Shown here piece after piece: positions 44,987 to 54,843 of a stretch of DNA of 64,000 nucleotides. The stretch is from assembly GCA_947095535.1 (NCBI GenBank), contig OX352772.1:118321997-118385996 (forward strand). Direction: 5' to 3'. Numbering within the stretch: position 1 is the first letter of the stretch; the number at the start of each line of letters is the position of its first letter. The position numbers were made by a program, and so were the translations under genes. This stretch comes from Poecilobothrus nobilitatus. Its lineage: Eukaryota > Arthropoda > Insecta > Diptera > Dolichopodidae. The notes under the pieces are model-generated. The model saw nothing but the letters and a program-made list of their open reading frames with translations, was not told the DNA's origin and did no database searches.

Positions 44987-46075
44987 GCAGGAGGAGCTTT
45001 TTTAAAGCTTTTGGTCCTCCTAAAAGTATGCAAAAAAATTATTTGCATACACTCGTCCAAAAAATATGCAAAATTAGTCAAAAGGATTGTGTTTTTGATA
45101 TTTTAAATTTAAAAAGCTATAGTGCTGAACATTTTTAATTAGGATAAAAATATGAAAAGTTTTTAAAGTTTGGTTTAAAAATTTCAAAGTTTGATTTAAA
45201 TACAAAATTATTATTAAAGTTTAAACATACTTACCAAAAATCAAATTTACATTCTATTATAACAATTTGAGTTCTCCTAACCTTATGCAAAAAAATTAGT
45301 AGGATGAAGATATGAAAAGTTTTCAAAGTTTGGTTTAAAAGTTTTTAAAATTTATTATTATTAGAGTTTATTAATTATTCTAAATTTAACTTTGTGGTTA
45401 CTACATCAGTTATGTTTTAATTTGCAATTTAAAAAGCTTAAACTGTAGTGCTGAATATTTTAAATTAGGATAAAAATATGAAAAGTTTTTAAAGTTTGGG
45501 TTTAAAAATTTAAAAGTTTGGTTTAAATACAAAATTATTATTAAAATTTAAACATATTTACCATACGTCAAATTTACATTCTATTATAACAATTTGAGTT
45601 CTCCTAACCTTATGCAAAAAATTAGTAGGGTGAAGATATGAAAAGTTTTTAAAGTTTGGTTTAAATACAAAATTATTATTATTAAAGTTTCACCATATTT
45701 ACCAAAAGTCAAATTTACATTCTATTATAACAATTTGAGTCCTCCTAACTTATACAAAAAAGTTTATTTGTCTACACTCGTCGGAAAGTATGCAAAAAAA
45801 CGTTATGAGTAAATAGGGTTTATTCTTGCTGATTTTTTAAATTTATAAAATAATTTAAAATTTAATTAAAAGTTATTGAATATTTTAAATTAAACTTAGT
45901 GGTTAGTATATTAATTATGTTTTAATTTAAAATTTAAAAAGCTTAAACTATAATGCTGAATATTGGTAAAAATATGAAAAGTTTTTAAAGTTTGCTTTAA
46001 ATACAAAATTAAAAAAAGTTTTAAAACTTGATGTGAATACATTTAAGTTTTAAGTTAAACAGTTGTAATTAAATA
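44987..46075. repeat. Left terminal inverted repeat with internal tandem sub-repeats
   Basis: The block ATATGAAAAGTTTTTAAAG recurs near 45150, 45310, 45477, 45637 and 45970, and the block CTATTATAACAATTTGAGT near 45255, 45586 and 45722. The units are roughly 160-330 bases and share TATGCAAAAAAATTA and TACACTCGTC segments. The inverse of this arrangement starts at the right edge of the window. The outer part (TCCTCCTAAAAGTATGC) resembles inner repeats. No coding capacity. Confidence 0.75.
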
Positions 46076-46391
46076 AAATATTATAACAAAACATTCCATT
46101 TAAAAATTATTTTGTATATGTACATTTAATAAAAGCGGTATAAATAAAATGGTAAAAATTATATTGTTAATAATATAAGCCGTTAAGTTAAATACTATTA
46201 AGTTAATACTATAAATATTGTTAATAATATAAGTTTTTAAGTTAAATACAAATTAAAAACGTGATCAAGTTCAAGTTAAAAGTAAAAAAAATTAATAAAA
46301 CCTAGGTTTAAAAAGTTGTTTTTTAATATTAAATAACAGCATTGCATTTCTTACTAAAAGTTTATAAATTATTTTTTCATTAAATAATATC

Positions 46392-47309
46392 TTATTTATT
46401 TATCCATGAATCATGTTTTTTATCAAAGCCAAGCCACCTAACCAAAACTTGATTTCCTTTTTTTCTTATTATTTTTTCTACAAGGTAAACATTAGGAAGT
46501 TTAACAGATGTAAGTTCAGGTTCATAAAAACTGCCTTTTATTGGCTTTTGTCTGTAATCAAGTAAATTGTATGTTATTGGATCAGTTCTTTTTATTTTCG
46601 CTATTGTATAAATTTCTGTTGACCAATTAGGTTGATAACCTTTTGCAAATATACCTTTAAATTTACTTATACGAACAAAATCTCCAACTTTGTAGTTTGC
46701 TTTTCGGAATACTTTTAATTTATTGTAGACAGTTTTTAATAGCAATTTCTCATTTTTCTTTGTAACCTTTTTAGGTGGAAGTTTAATTGTATGATGATAT
46801 GTTAAGTTATATTTTTCTATTAGCGATGGTAGAATAGTTAACCATTTATATATGCCTTGTAAACTAAATTGTTTCCACATCGTGTTTTTTAGGGTACGAT
46901 TAAAACGTTCTACAATTGATGCTTTTAGTTCTGAATATGTATGATAAAGGTTAATTTTATTTTTCCTCATTAAATTTTGAAATTTTTTGTTGAACAATTC
47001 CGTACCTTGATCAGATTGTAAATTTTTTGGTTTTTTACCAGCACGCTTAAAAATATTTTACATTGCTGTTAAAACATTATCGGCGCTTTTGTTTTTAACC
47101 GGTTCAGCATACGCAAATTTGGAAAATGTATCAATAACTGTTAATAAGTATTTATATCCCTTATTGAATTTTGCATATGGAATCATTTCAACCGAAACAA
47201 TTTTCCAAGTATCATTTAAACCCTTTTGAATAAATTTTCTTCGTGTAAATTTTCTTCTAGCACCTCTATGAATTTCTGACACAACTTGTAACCTTGACAT
47301 TATTTTCAT
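46392..47309 (-). pseudogene. Integrase with chromodomain, catalytic Asp lost
   Basis: The gene reads from ~47309 (conserved start MSRLQVVSEIHRGARR) to TAA at 46392. The first catalytic position, Asp in WQIDLVEM of the copy at 20919, is Val here (WKIVSVEM, ~47197). The second Asp (QSDQGTELF) and the Glu (ASIVERFNR) are kept. An in-frame TAA lies at ~47055-47057 between the first and second motifs. The NWSTEIYTI block and chromodomain VLVRWLGFDKKHDSWI are intact. The gene is first inside the left terminal repeat, as is usual in Polintons, and transcribed outward. Confidence 0.85.
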
Positions 47310-47348
47310 ACCATTTAATTAAATTCTCTAAAGTGATTCTATAATTTT

Positions 47349-47549
47349 CTATTGTATGACATTCACATGTGTCTGGTCCAGAAGTATATCATATGCCCAT
47401 GGACAAAGGGAAAAATGAGTACCATAAATTGAAGTGTACTTATTTACTCCAGAACAATTTTTAATGTGTTTAAATAGATGTAATATTAGTTTCTTATGAT
47501 CATTTAATAAGACGGAGCAATATATATTTAAGAATTCCTCTACTTCCAT
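47349..47549 (-). CDS. Small Cys-containing protein beside integrase
   Basis: 66 residues, ATG 47549, intact. A helical start (VEEFLNIYCSVLLNDHKKL) is followed by HLFKHIKNCSGVN and THFSLCPWAYDI. A TATA box on the minus strand (AATATAAAAGCAGCG, ~47580-47594) is ~35 bases upstream, a typical spacing. It resembles weakly the small protein at 6680-6973. Function unknown; probably co-regulated with the integrase downstream on the same strand. Confidence 0.5.
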   Translation of the reverse strand: MEVEEFLNIYCSVLLNDHKKLILHLFKHIKNCSGVNKYTSIYGTHFSLCPWAYDILLDQTHVNVIQ

Positions 47550-47645
47550 AATTCAAAATGAATGTACCAAGAATATGTTCGCTGCTTTTATATTAACTTT
47601 CAATTTGTATTTTCAATTCAGTTTCTCATCAGACACAGATCAAAA
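47550..47645. promoter_or_regulatory. Divergent start region between small protein and ATPase
   Basis: A 96-base spacer with a strong minus-strand TATA (TATAAAAGC, ~47583-47592). A TCAGACACAG-type initiator-like sequence before the ATPase ATG on the plus strand has no TATA of its own. The same TATAAAAGC motif occurs before other genes in the window (18553, 35569). Confidence 0.5.
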
Positions 47646-48361
47646 ATGATTAATTTTATTCACCCATTTACAATGATGATAGCAGGACCATCTGGATGTG
47701 GAAAAACAATATTTGTGTGTAATTTAATTGCAAATATTAACAGATTGATTTACCCGAAAATTGAAACAATAAAATGGTGTAACCCAGAAATTCTGCTATT
47801 CCGAACAATATAGATTTTCCTGATATAGACTTTTACACCAGTATTCCGAAAGAGTTTAGTGGGAATGAAAATAGACCTACTTTAATTGTTTTAGATGACT
47901 TAATGTTAGATTCTGCAAATAAACAAGTATGCGAACTATTTACTAAAGGTTCGCACCATCGTAATTTATCTATTGTATTGTTAACGTAAAACGTCTTTCA
48001 TCAGGGGAAATTTTCAAGAGATATTTCATTAAATTGTAAATATTTAGTGCTTTTCAAAAACCCTCGAGACAAATCGCAGATTTTTCCTCTTGCTAGACAA
48101 ATATATCCATAAAATATAAAGGATTTCTTGAAAGTATATAATGAGTCAACATCAAAACCACATGGTTATATTGTGTTGGATTTAACACAAGACATTAACG
48201 ACTTATTTCGTATTAGAACTAATATTTTTTCAAAAGAATATTGTATATGCTTCTGCGATACGGGTGATTTGAACAACAGTTGTCAAAAATATGAAACGAT
48301 TGTAGAAAAACCAACATATATTACATGTACTAGGAAAGTGCAACAAGAAGAAATTTCGTGA
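47646..48361 (+). pseudogene. Packaging ATPase, lineage 1
   Basis: ATG 47646. Walker A GPSGCGKT at residues ~13-20 in the strand MMIAGPSGCGKTIF, Walker B TLIVLDDLM, then SHHRNLSIVLL, FHQGKFSRDISLNCKYLVLF, DKSQIFPLARQIYP and YIVLDLTQDIND. This is the FtsK/HerA-like motor that would package the genome. Damage: a frameshift at ~47800, TAA 47987-47989 in the Gln position of the sensor block, and TAA 48110-48112. The C terminus overlaps the next gene start (48291). Confidence 0.85.
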
Positions 48362-48623
48362 AAATATTCTTAAATATTGTGATGATGATATTATAAAAAC
48401 TATTGCTGAAATTGCAATCAATATATTAAATGGAAATAATAAAATAATACCAGCACAAAAACCAAAATTAAAAAAACATAAAAAACAATTAAGATTCCTA
48501 GCCTGTGCAAAGAAGAGTATAAAAGCCAAACGAAAAATTTTAGTTCAACATGGTGGATTTTTACCAACTTTAATAGGAACTATATTATCTGGTGTAATAG
48601 GAAAATTGCTCAGTAAGATATAA
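48291..48623 (+). pseudogene. Small basic protein with hydrophobic GG-containing C terminus
   Basis: 110 codons from ATG 48291 with one in-frame TAG (48303-48305). The body is Lys-rich (KPKLKKHKKQL, KKSIKAKRKI) and the end is a hydrophobic Gly-rich segment (VQHGGFLPTLIGTILSG, then VIGKLL). I recall similar basic proteins with a GGFLP-type C terminus in Polintons, likened to adenovirus core/pX or membrane-active peptides; role not established. Its stop overlaps the next ATG as TAATG. The equivalent gene is deleted in the element at 16.65-20.4 kb. Confidence 0.55.
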
Positions 48624-49330
48624 TGCAGCGAATGATTGTTATGTCACCAGAAATATTTTCAAAATTTAGCAAATTATTTCAACATGATAAAAATTTGGAT
48701 ATATTAGATCAAAAAATGAAAAAAGTTTTATATGATAAAAAATTCAAACCATTGCAAAAATGGTACTTATACCGTCAAAACCTCCTCAAATATGGAATTA
48801 ACAAAAGACAAGCAAAAAGATTACCAGACAAGGCTAATAATCTTACATTTGATACAGGTACTCAAATAAAATTCTTTTCTAAACGAAAGGCATATACAGA
48901 AACTAAATTTCCTAAATACAAATCAACATCAACACAGACCAATTTTGTACCTTTAGTTACTAATGATGTGTTTGAATATGATCCTAAAAAAGAACATTCA
49001 GATATGGATATCGATTTAACACATTACGATTTGGATGATGAAAATTCATTTAAAGAATTAGCTCGAACTGAAATGTTGAAAGATGAAAAATTAGTGGAAA
49101 GACCATCTCTAAGCTCTGATTATCGAATGTTTGAAACACCGAGTGGTGATGTAATTACCGTTGCTGTACCATCTCCTGAAAAGAAGAAGACACTAAGATC
49201 GGCCGGCAGTACAATATCCTCAACTATACTCTCACAGTTTCCTGAAACAGAAAAACGAAAACTAAAACCATTACTAAGAAGTCCAAAACTAAGAACTTCA
49301 TCAACACCGGAATGGACAACATATAAATAG
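48623..49330 (+). CDS. Conserved lineage-1 Polinton protein X
   Basis: An intact 235-residue frame. The N-terminal part (MSPEIFSKFSKLFQHDKNLD, then KWYLYRQNLLKYGINKRQAKRL) is helical and basic. The middle has low-complexity Ser/Thr, and the C-terminal part contains MFETPSGDVITV and ends WTTYK. The gene sits in the same place between ATPase and penton in both lineage-1 copies here. A function is not known to me; conservation of order suggests a virion assembly role. It is the longest undamaged gene of this element. Confidence 0.7.
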   Translation: MQRMIVMSPEIFSKFSKLFQHDKNLDILDQKMKKVLYDKKFKPLQKWYLYRQNLLKYGINKRQAKRLPDKANNLTFDTGTQIKFFSKRKAYTETKFPKYKSTSTQTNFVPLVTNDVFEYDPKKEHSDMDIDLTHYDLDDENSFKELARTEMLKDEKLVERPSLSSDYRMFETPSGDVITVAVPSPEKKKTLRSAGSTISSTILSQFPETEKRKLKPLLRSPKLRTSSTPEWTTYK

Positions 49331-49364
49331 TGCAACATTTTATGTTTTAGAAGAATTTAACAAA

Positions 49365-50280
49365 GATGGATAGTCAAGATGACTTGTATGTAACATGGTT
49401 TAGCAATGATAATCTAAAACTATTTCCACACAACACTTTAATTACCTATTCACTTTGATTTAAGAAATGGAAATTGGAAAGTTGGTTTTTCACAAATATA
49501 TCTGAACGATTTCCTACAAATAGAAGAATTTAACAAAGAGAAATGTGCTTTTATCAATATTGGGCAATATAATGTTTACATAAGAAACATTGAAAAACCT
49601 CTTGAAAAAATCAAAGTAATCAAATCTATAGGTTACACATATTTTTCATATAACGATTCGGAATTACATTTGGATGATTGGAAATTTAATTTTTTACCAA
49701 CGTTTATTAAAAATGTAACTCCTAATCCGGGATTTACTCGCAACCAAGTTTTCAAAGAATTTTTTAATGAAGTTTTGACATATATCTCTACTCCAAAAAA
49801 TTATGATGATGTAACATTTAAAAAAGTGTCAGAATCTAACCGACGCGATTTAATACGAATATCGCATACATTTGATGAAGATAGTTTCTATATAAAAGTT
49901 AATCACAGTTATAATATCAAAACATTATTTACTGAATTATTTCAACAAAAAAAAATATAAAAAATTTCAAAATAAAATTACCAGAACTATTCAAATTAGC
50001 TGTTGCTAATAATAAAGATGAATTGAATGGAATGGTGATGATTTATTCAAATATAGTTGAATCATCTGTTTTTGGAAGTAGCAAAGTGCGTGCATTGAGA
50101 GCTATCAATATAGAAAATTGTAGAATACCCACAAATATTGAATTTGAAAATGTCCATTACATACCTATAGAAAAAAATTGTTTTGAAACGATAGCGATTA
50201 AAATTTGCATACGGTGACGGAATAAATTTTGTTTCCAGTTACTATCCAACAAAAATTGTATTACATTTTAAAAAGCATTG
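49365..50280 (+). pseudogene. Penton-like minor capsid protein, lineage 1
   Basis: Start at ATG 49365 (SQDDLYVTWFSNDNLKLFPHN). In the other copy (17701) translation begins in the overlap with gene X, but here that ATG is followed after three codons by a stop, so the later ATG is chosen. NGNWKVGFSQIYLNDFLQI is the second conserved block, and YYPTKIVLHFKK the end. Frameshifts at ~49455, ~49958 and ~50210 break it. It would be the vertex protein of the capsid. Confidence 0.7.
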
Positions 50281-50339
50281 ATTGCTCCCCAATTGAAACA
50301 ATATAAATACTACTACTCAAATATGATATCTTGTCAAAC

Positions 50340-50750
50340 ATGGAAAGAGCTTACTTGAGATATTATTCCTCTCAAGTAGGTGGAGGAATCAACGATATCG
50401 GGCCTTTATTACAATGTTATCCAGCTATACAAAAAGGTCGTGGTTTTGGAAATATATTCGGAAGTTTAATTCGTTACTTAAAGCCCGTTTTTACATCAGG
50501 TTGGGACTTAATTAAAAAAGAGGCTGTCAACACAGGTAAAAATATTTTTAATGATATATCATCTGGTGCAAACATAAAAGAAGCTGTAATTGATCAAAGC
50601 AAAGGCAGCATAAAAAATTTACGAAAATCAGTAGTTAACCAACTGCATTCGATGTATGGTGGAAAATGAAGAGCAATTTCTAAAAAGACACTTTTGAAGT
50701 CGAAAAAACGACGAAAAAAGCATATTAAAACCTCTGATATATTCAATTAA
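50340..50750 (+). pseudogene. Small basic minor virion protein (pVI/pX-like), lineage 1
   Basis: ATG 50340 (MERAYLRYYSSQVGGGINDI), then KGRGFGNIFGSLIRYLKPVF, a Gly/Ser-rich SGANIKEAV segment and a basic tail. An in-frame TGA at 50667-50669 interrupts, and the frame continues to TAA 50748-50750 ending SDIFN like the copy at 18602. It precedes the capsid gene by ten bases. A TATA-like ATATAAATAC is at ~50304. Confidence 0.7.
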
Positions 50751-50759
50751 AAAGTGGAA

Positions 50760-52035
50760 TGTATGAAATCTGAATTTGACCTTTTTGCGTCATTACCCGT
50801 ACAAACAAGTATCTTGCGTTTAGAAGAGGTAGCGTACAATCCTTTAGCTTCTTTAGAGGCATCACCGTCAACTATTAAATTTGTTTCACTTGGAAATGGA
50901 GATACATATCGGGATTTATCCCCAACCTACATCAAATTTAAAGTTCAAATATTAAAAAAAGATGGATCAGTTTGGAGTTCAAACGATAAAATAGGAACCG
51001 GAAATGAAGCAAGACAGCTCCGCAGCCGAGTGTTGTAAATAATTTATTATACTCTTTAATTAAACAATGTAATGTAACTCTAAATGGAAAAAACATCACT
51101 CCATCAGACTCGTTATACCATTATAAAGCATACTTAACTACTTTACTAAATTATGGTACAGATTCAAGTCAAACACATCTGGAAGCATCTGGTTGGGAAT
51201 TGGATAAACCAAATGTAAATGATTTTAACAATTCTTGTTGTAAATCAAGACAAAAATCATACAATAATTCTGCAATAGTAGAATTAATGGGAAAATTACA
51301 TGTAGATTTCTTCAATACTTCTAAATTACTTTTAAATAATGTTGACATTCGAATTGCTTTAGCATTAGAGAAACAAGATTTTTTTATTTTCTTTAACGAT
51401 GCCGATGAAAGCTATTTAAAAATTCTCGAAGCTACGTTATACATGAAACATTTAACAATTAATCCTAGCATATTGATAGCACATAATACTGTATCAATAG
51501 TGAAATCAAAACATTTACAATTCCAGCTAACACTTCCAATATATCATTGGATAATATATTTATAGGGCAAATACCAAAAGCTCTAGTATTTTGTATGGTT
51601 AATAATGAAAATTGCAATGGTAAAAGATCAAAAAATCCATACCATTTCGATCATCAAAATCTCACACAATTTCAATTATATGTGAATGGAGTGCCTACAC
51701 CAAACTCTGCAATTGAAACAAATTTTACATTGAATAATCTTTGCAATTCTCATGCATATTTAACATTATTTAGCGGAACAGGTATACATCATTCTGATAG
51801 AGGACATCAAATTTCAAAAGAACTATTTTCAAAAGGTTATACAATACTGGCTTTTGATTTATCAGCAGACGGCTCGGGAACAGATACATGTCAAAGTTTA
51901 TTAAACCAGAGAGTAGTAAAGATTGAAGCAAGACTGAGTTTTCCATTAACTTCAACATTAACATGTATTGTATTTGCAGAATTTGATGCAAATATAGAAA
52001 TTGATAAAAATCGTAACGTTTACGTAAACATATAA
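50760..52035 (+). pseudogene. Major capsid protein, double jelly roll, lineage 1
   Basis: ATG 50760 (MKSEFDLFASLPVQTS). Family blocks: LLNYGTDSSQTHLEASGW, LMGKLHVDFF, LLLNNVDIRIALAL, ISLDNIFIGQIPKALVF, KRSKNPYHFDH, LFSGTGIHHSDRGHQIS and IEIDKNRNVYV. About 420 residues; full family length. Frameshifts at ~51015-51035 and ~51500 only, with no missing domain. Builds the shell; the protease encoded downstream would mature the particle. Confidence 0.9.
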
Positions 52036-52072
52036 AAAGGAAGTTCAGACGACCCTTTCACCTCACTTAAAA

Positions 52073-52416
52073 ATGGCATGTGCTAAAGAGATTTATCGTT
52101 CTGTACGGATGATAACAATACAATATTTGTAAAAAATCTTGTTGTGGTTGGAATAAAAGAAAAATGTAAAACTATTTCAAAAGAATTAAAGTATAAATTC
52201 CCGACAAGAGATTTAAAAAGAAGAGAAATCAAGAATTTTTCTTTTGAGCATATGGACAACAACAAAACAACTAATAATTTAATAAATTTATTGGAAAAAT
52301 TCGATATAGTGTTGACAAATGGAAAACTTAAAGTTGAATTTTTAACAGCATACATAAATGGAAATATTCAACTAATTGATATTTCTCATTTACAAATCAA
52401 TAATGAATACACTTAG
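52073..52416 (+). pseudogene. Small protein between capsid and protease, unknown
   Basis: The readable frame from ~52098 to TAG 52414-52416 (~100 residues) has basic KFPTRDLKRREIKNF and hydrophobic KLKVEFLTAYINGNIQLI blocks. An ATG at 52073 is in another frame, so the N terminus is shifted. It overlaps the protease start at 52403. I do not recognise it. Confidence 0.4.
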
Positions 52417-52868
52417 AGGAAGATAGAGGAAGTGTTGAAATGTAATAGTGCAACCAGAAAACTATTTAAAGGTGTTTTTGCTGTTGATCAAATAACGAAA
52501 AATATTTCAAAACCTGGTATTTTTGTAATAAATACCGACACTTCTGCTAAAAAAGGAACACATTGGCTAGCAATTTTTGTATCAGTTCAAGGCTGTGTAG
52601 AATTTTTGATTCATTTGTAAATCCACCATTCCACAGTGAGATTGTGAAATTTCTACAAAATCAATCAAAATATTTTATTTTCAACAATAAACGTTTACAA
52701 AGTGACTTTACATCAGTCTGTGGCCAATATTGTTGTGTATATTTATGGATGCGATGTAACTGCAAGAGCATGAAACATTTTATTAATTTATTCAATACAT
52801 CATCCCCACTTAAAAACGATAAAAAAATACAAAGAATGTTTCGAAGAATTTTTAAAAAAAGAAAATGA
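52403..52868 (+). pseudogene. Adenain-like cysteine protease (maturation protease)
   Basis: ATG 52403 in the overlap with the previous gene. After a shift at ~52420 the frame reads KLFKGVFAVDQI, then the catalytic His in KGTHWLAIFV, an acidic partner near VEFF/DSF, and the catalytic Cys in FTSVCGQYCCVYLW. Spacing matches adenovirus-type (C5) proteases that mature Polinton/adenovirus capsids. A second frameshift lies at ~52600. It ends in a basic tail at 52868. Catalytic residues are all visible. Confidence 0.8.
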
Positions 52869-52945
52869 AACTAAGAAAACTATTTCGAACTAATATAAAT
52901 ATAAATTTTTTAAATATATATTCCATCAGTTTAAAAAAAAATAAA

Positions 52946-53560
52946 ATGGAGTCAACATCAAATATCGAAACATTTGAAAAACAAAGCAAAGGCAACAGCA
53001 GCAGCAGCAGCAGCAACAGCAACGAATCACAAGAAAATCTCTTATTAAGTTACATTTATTATTTGGATAAAAAATAAACAACAAAAATACAAATTGGATT
53101 TAATGTTGAAAATTTCGCTGCTACAATAATTTTCCAACGTAATCGTAAAGTTATTAGCGAAATGAATTATTTGGAGTGGTATGCATTTTATCAAGATTTT
53201 ACAAGCAACCAACTCCATAAATTAAATTCAAATAAATTTCCACTAAAATTTAATTATGCTGGAGGAACAATTAAAAAACTTACATTGGAACTAGATGAGT
53301 ATACCCGATGTCTGTCTTGTCTTATGTTAGACTTTGTTCAAGCAGTGATGTCATATAACAATGGAGCCGAATTGAATGTACGAGAATATGTATTAAAATA
53401 TTTTGAGAGATGTATTGCAAAGAATAAGCTTAAACTGGAACAAGAAGATTTCTATATTCCTATGAATTTGCATATAGCTCAATGCAACTATTCCCGGCTC
53501 TTTTATGAAATACCATTATTTATGTCTGAAAAAATATATTGGTCAACAATAAATAAAACA
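52946..53560 (+). pseudogene. Ser-rich N terminus protein, unknown
   Basis: ATG 52946. A run of AGC-type codons (52999-53022) gives a poly-Ser/Asn stretch, followed by LLLSYIYYLDKK. A TAA at 53075-53077 interrupts, and the same frame continues with FNVENFAATIIFQRNRK and a longer region including YAGGTIKKLTLELDEYTRCLS. The end is unclear; from ~53540 the sequence matches an antisense gene better. Unknown family. Confidence 0.45.
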
Positions 53561-54100
53561 AATATTTTTAAAAACCAATTTTTATTATTATCTTTTATTA
53601 AAAACATATATAAATTCATACAATTTTTTACAGCACATCTTTGCAAATTTTCCGTATTTTGATGGTGGGGACAAATGGTGATGAAATTCCTTAGTTTTTG
53701 TAGAGGTGGAATTTTATTATCTAAATTGATAATTTCTACTATTGAATTTGAAAAAAACCTATCTAAACATTGTTTTTTTTTTAAGACTTTTTACATAAAT
53801 GATATCAAATGATGTTAAATGTTTCTCTAAGATATTTTTTAATTATATATATTCTATAAAACCATCATTCCAGTCCAACATATTAATTTACTTTTTGTTA
53901 TATTCATTTTGTTGTTTAACATCAAAATTTAATTCTTCAAATGAATATGGTAATTTAAACATAAATAGCATTGGTACAAGAGAACCATCAGATATCATAC
54001 AAAATTCTTTTAAAAAATATTCTCTATTATTTCCAATAACAAATTGTAAATCAATTATAGCTCTCCTGCTGCTGCTGCTGCTATTGTTGTTGCTGTTCAT
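53540..54100 (-). pseudogene. Antisense Cys-containing protein, unknown
   Basis: ATG 54100, with a Ser tract (AGC repeats 54064-54090) then AIIDLQFVIGNNREYFLKEF and ISDGSLVPMLFMFKLPYSFEE. It continues after shifts at ~53880 and ~53740 to a Cys/His end (CPHHQNTENLQRCAVKNC, ~53600-53680). The terminal block resembles that of the small protein at 6680-6973. Start codon and length are uncertain. Confidence 0.4.
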
Positions 54101-54289
54101 TTTATTCTTTACTACTCGTATATATTAAAATAAACCAATAGTGTAATAGCAAACAGTAGTAGCAGCAGCATTAGCATTTTATTTATACTTTTGATTTCAG
54201 CAACCATCTGGTGGGGGGATACCTAAAGATTATACAGAATGGAAAAATTCTGAATGGAAAAATCAAAATGGAAAAATCCGGAAGTCTGT

Positions 54290-54415
54290 TGCCAGAAGTC
54301 TGTTTCGAACCGGTCCTCTGGAAGTCCGTTGCCGGAGCCGGTCTTCCGGAAGTTTGATGTCGGAGCCGGTCTTCCGGAAGTCCGTTGCCGGAGCCGGTCC
54401 TGCTGAAATAAGACA
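54290..54415. repeat. GC-rich 28-base minisatellite
   Basis: Three full and one partial copies of a 28-base unit (CCGGAAGTCCGTTGCCGGAG then CCGGTCTT) at about 54312-54412, in a neighbourhood that is about three-quarters A+T. A short GAATGGAAAAATT-type triplicate precedes it at ~54236-54290. Confidence 0.85.
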
Positions 54416-54480
54416 TTGATGCTTATGGGTAGTAATAGGGGGTAAATAAAAAAACAAAACAAAATTACTAATATATATTT

Positions 54481-54843
54481 TTATTTTAATAATTTTTCTT
54501 GAGAATTTATATCTACAGCAAGAATAAGGTCAAACAATGCCATATTCCATCTGTCCTTGTCACGTCCCGTAAATTTAAAATAAAGATAAGTACTATTTAA
54601 TTCAGCCAATTGTGACTGAGTTATTAACTTTTTGGAGAATCGCTCTGGCATGAAAAATATAGTGATTTCCTTGCTCAATGGGTCTTGCACTTCACACAAT
54701 ACCACTGTTTGTCCTCTTTTCGTATCTAAAAATCTCCAAGATAGCACCTCATACATTTTATCTTTTATCAAAAAATCAATGTTTCGGTATGGTTCATTTT
54801 CACCCTTCCCCAACGAAATTAAGTTTTCAATAAAAGCCTGCAA
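54481..54843 (-). CDS. OB-fold-like putative ssDNA-binding protein, lineage 1
   Basis: An intact 120-residue frame, ATG 54843. FLIKDKMYEVLSWRFLDTKR, GQTVVLCEV, ITIFFMPERFSKKL and LNSTYLYFKFTGR follow the alternating strands of an OB-like fold, as in the other two candidates in this window. It sits beside polB, transcribed toward the minisatellite. It may coat displaced strand during protein-primed replication (inference). Confidence 0.55.
   Translation of the reverse strand: MQAFIENLISLGKGENEPYRNIDFLIKDKMYEVLSWRFLDTKRGQTVVLCEVQDPLSKEITIFFMPERFSKKLITQSQLAELNSTYLYFKFTGRDKDRWNMALFDLILAVDINSQEKLLK

Noticed and set aside
49313..49327. Penton start overlapping gene X, as in the copy at 17701
   Set aside because: This ATG meets a stop after three more codons, so the start at 49365 is used.
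53799..54128. Plus-strand 109-codon frame
   Set aside because: It lies antisense to a better protein-like minus-strand frame starting at 54100.
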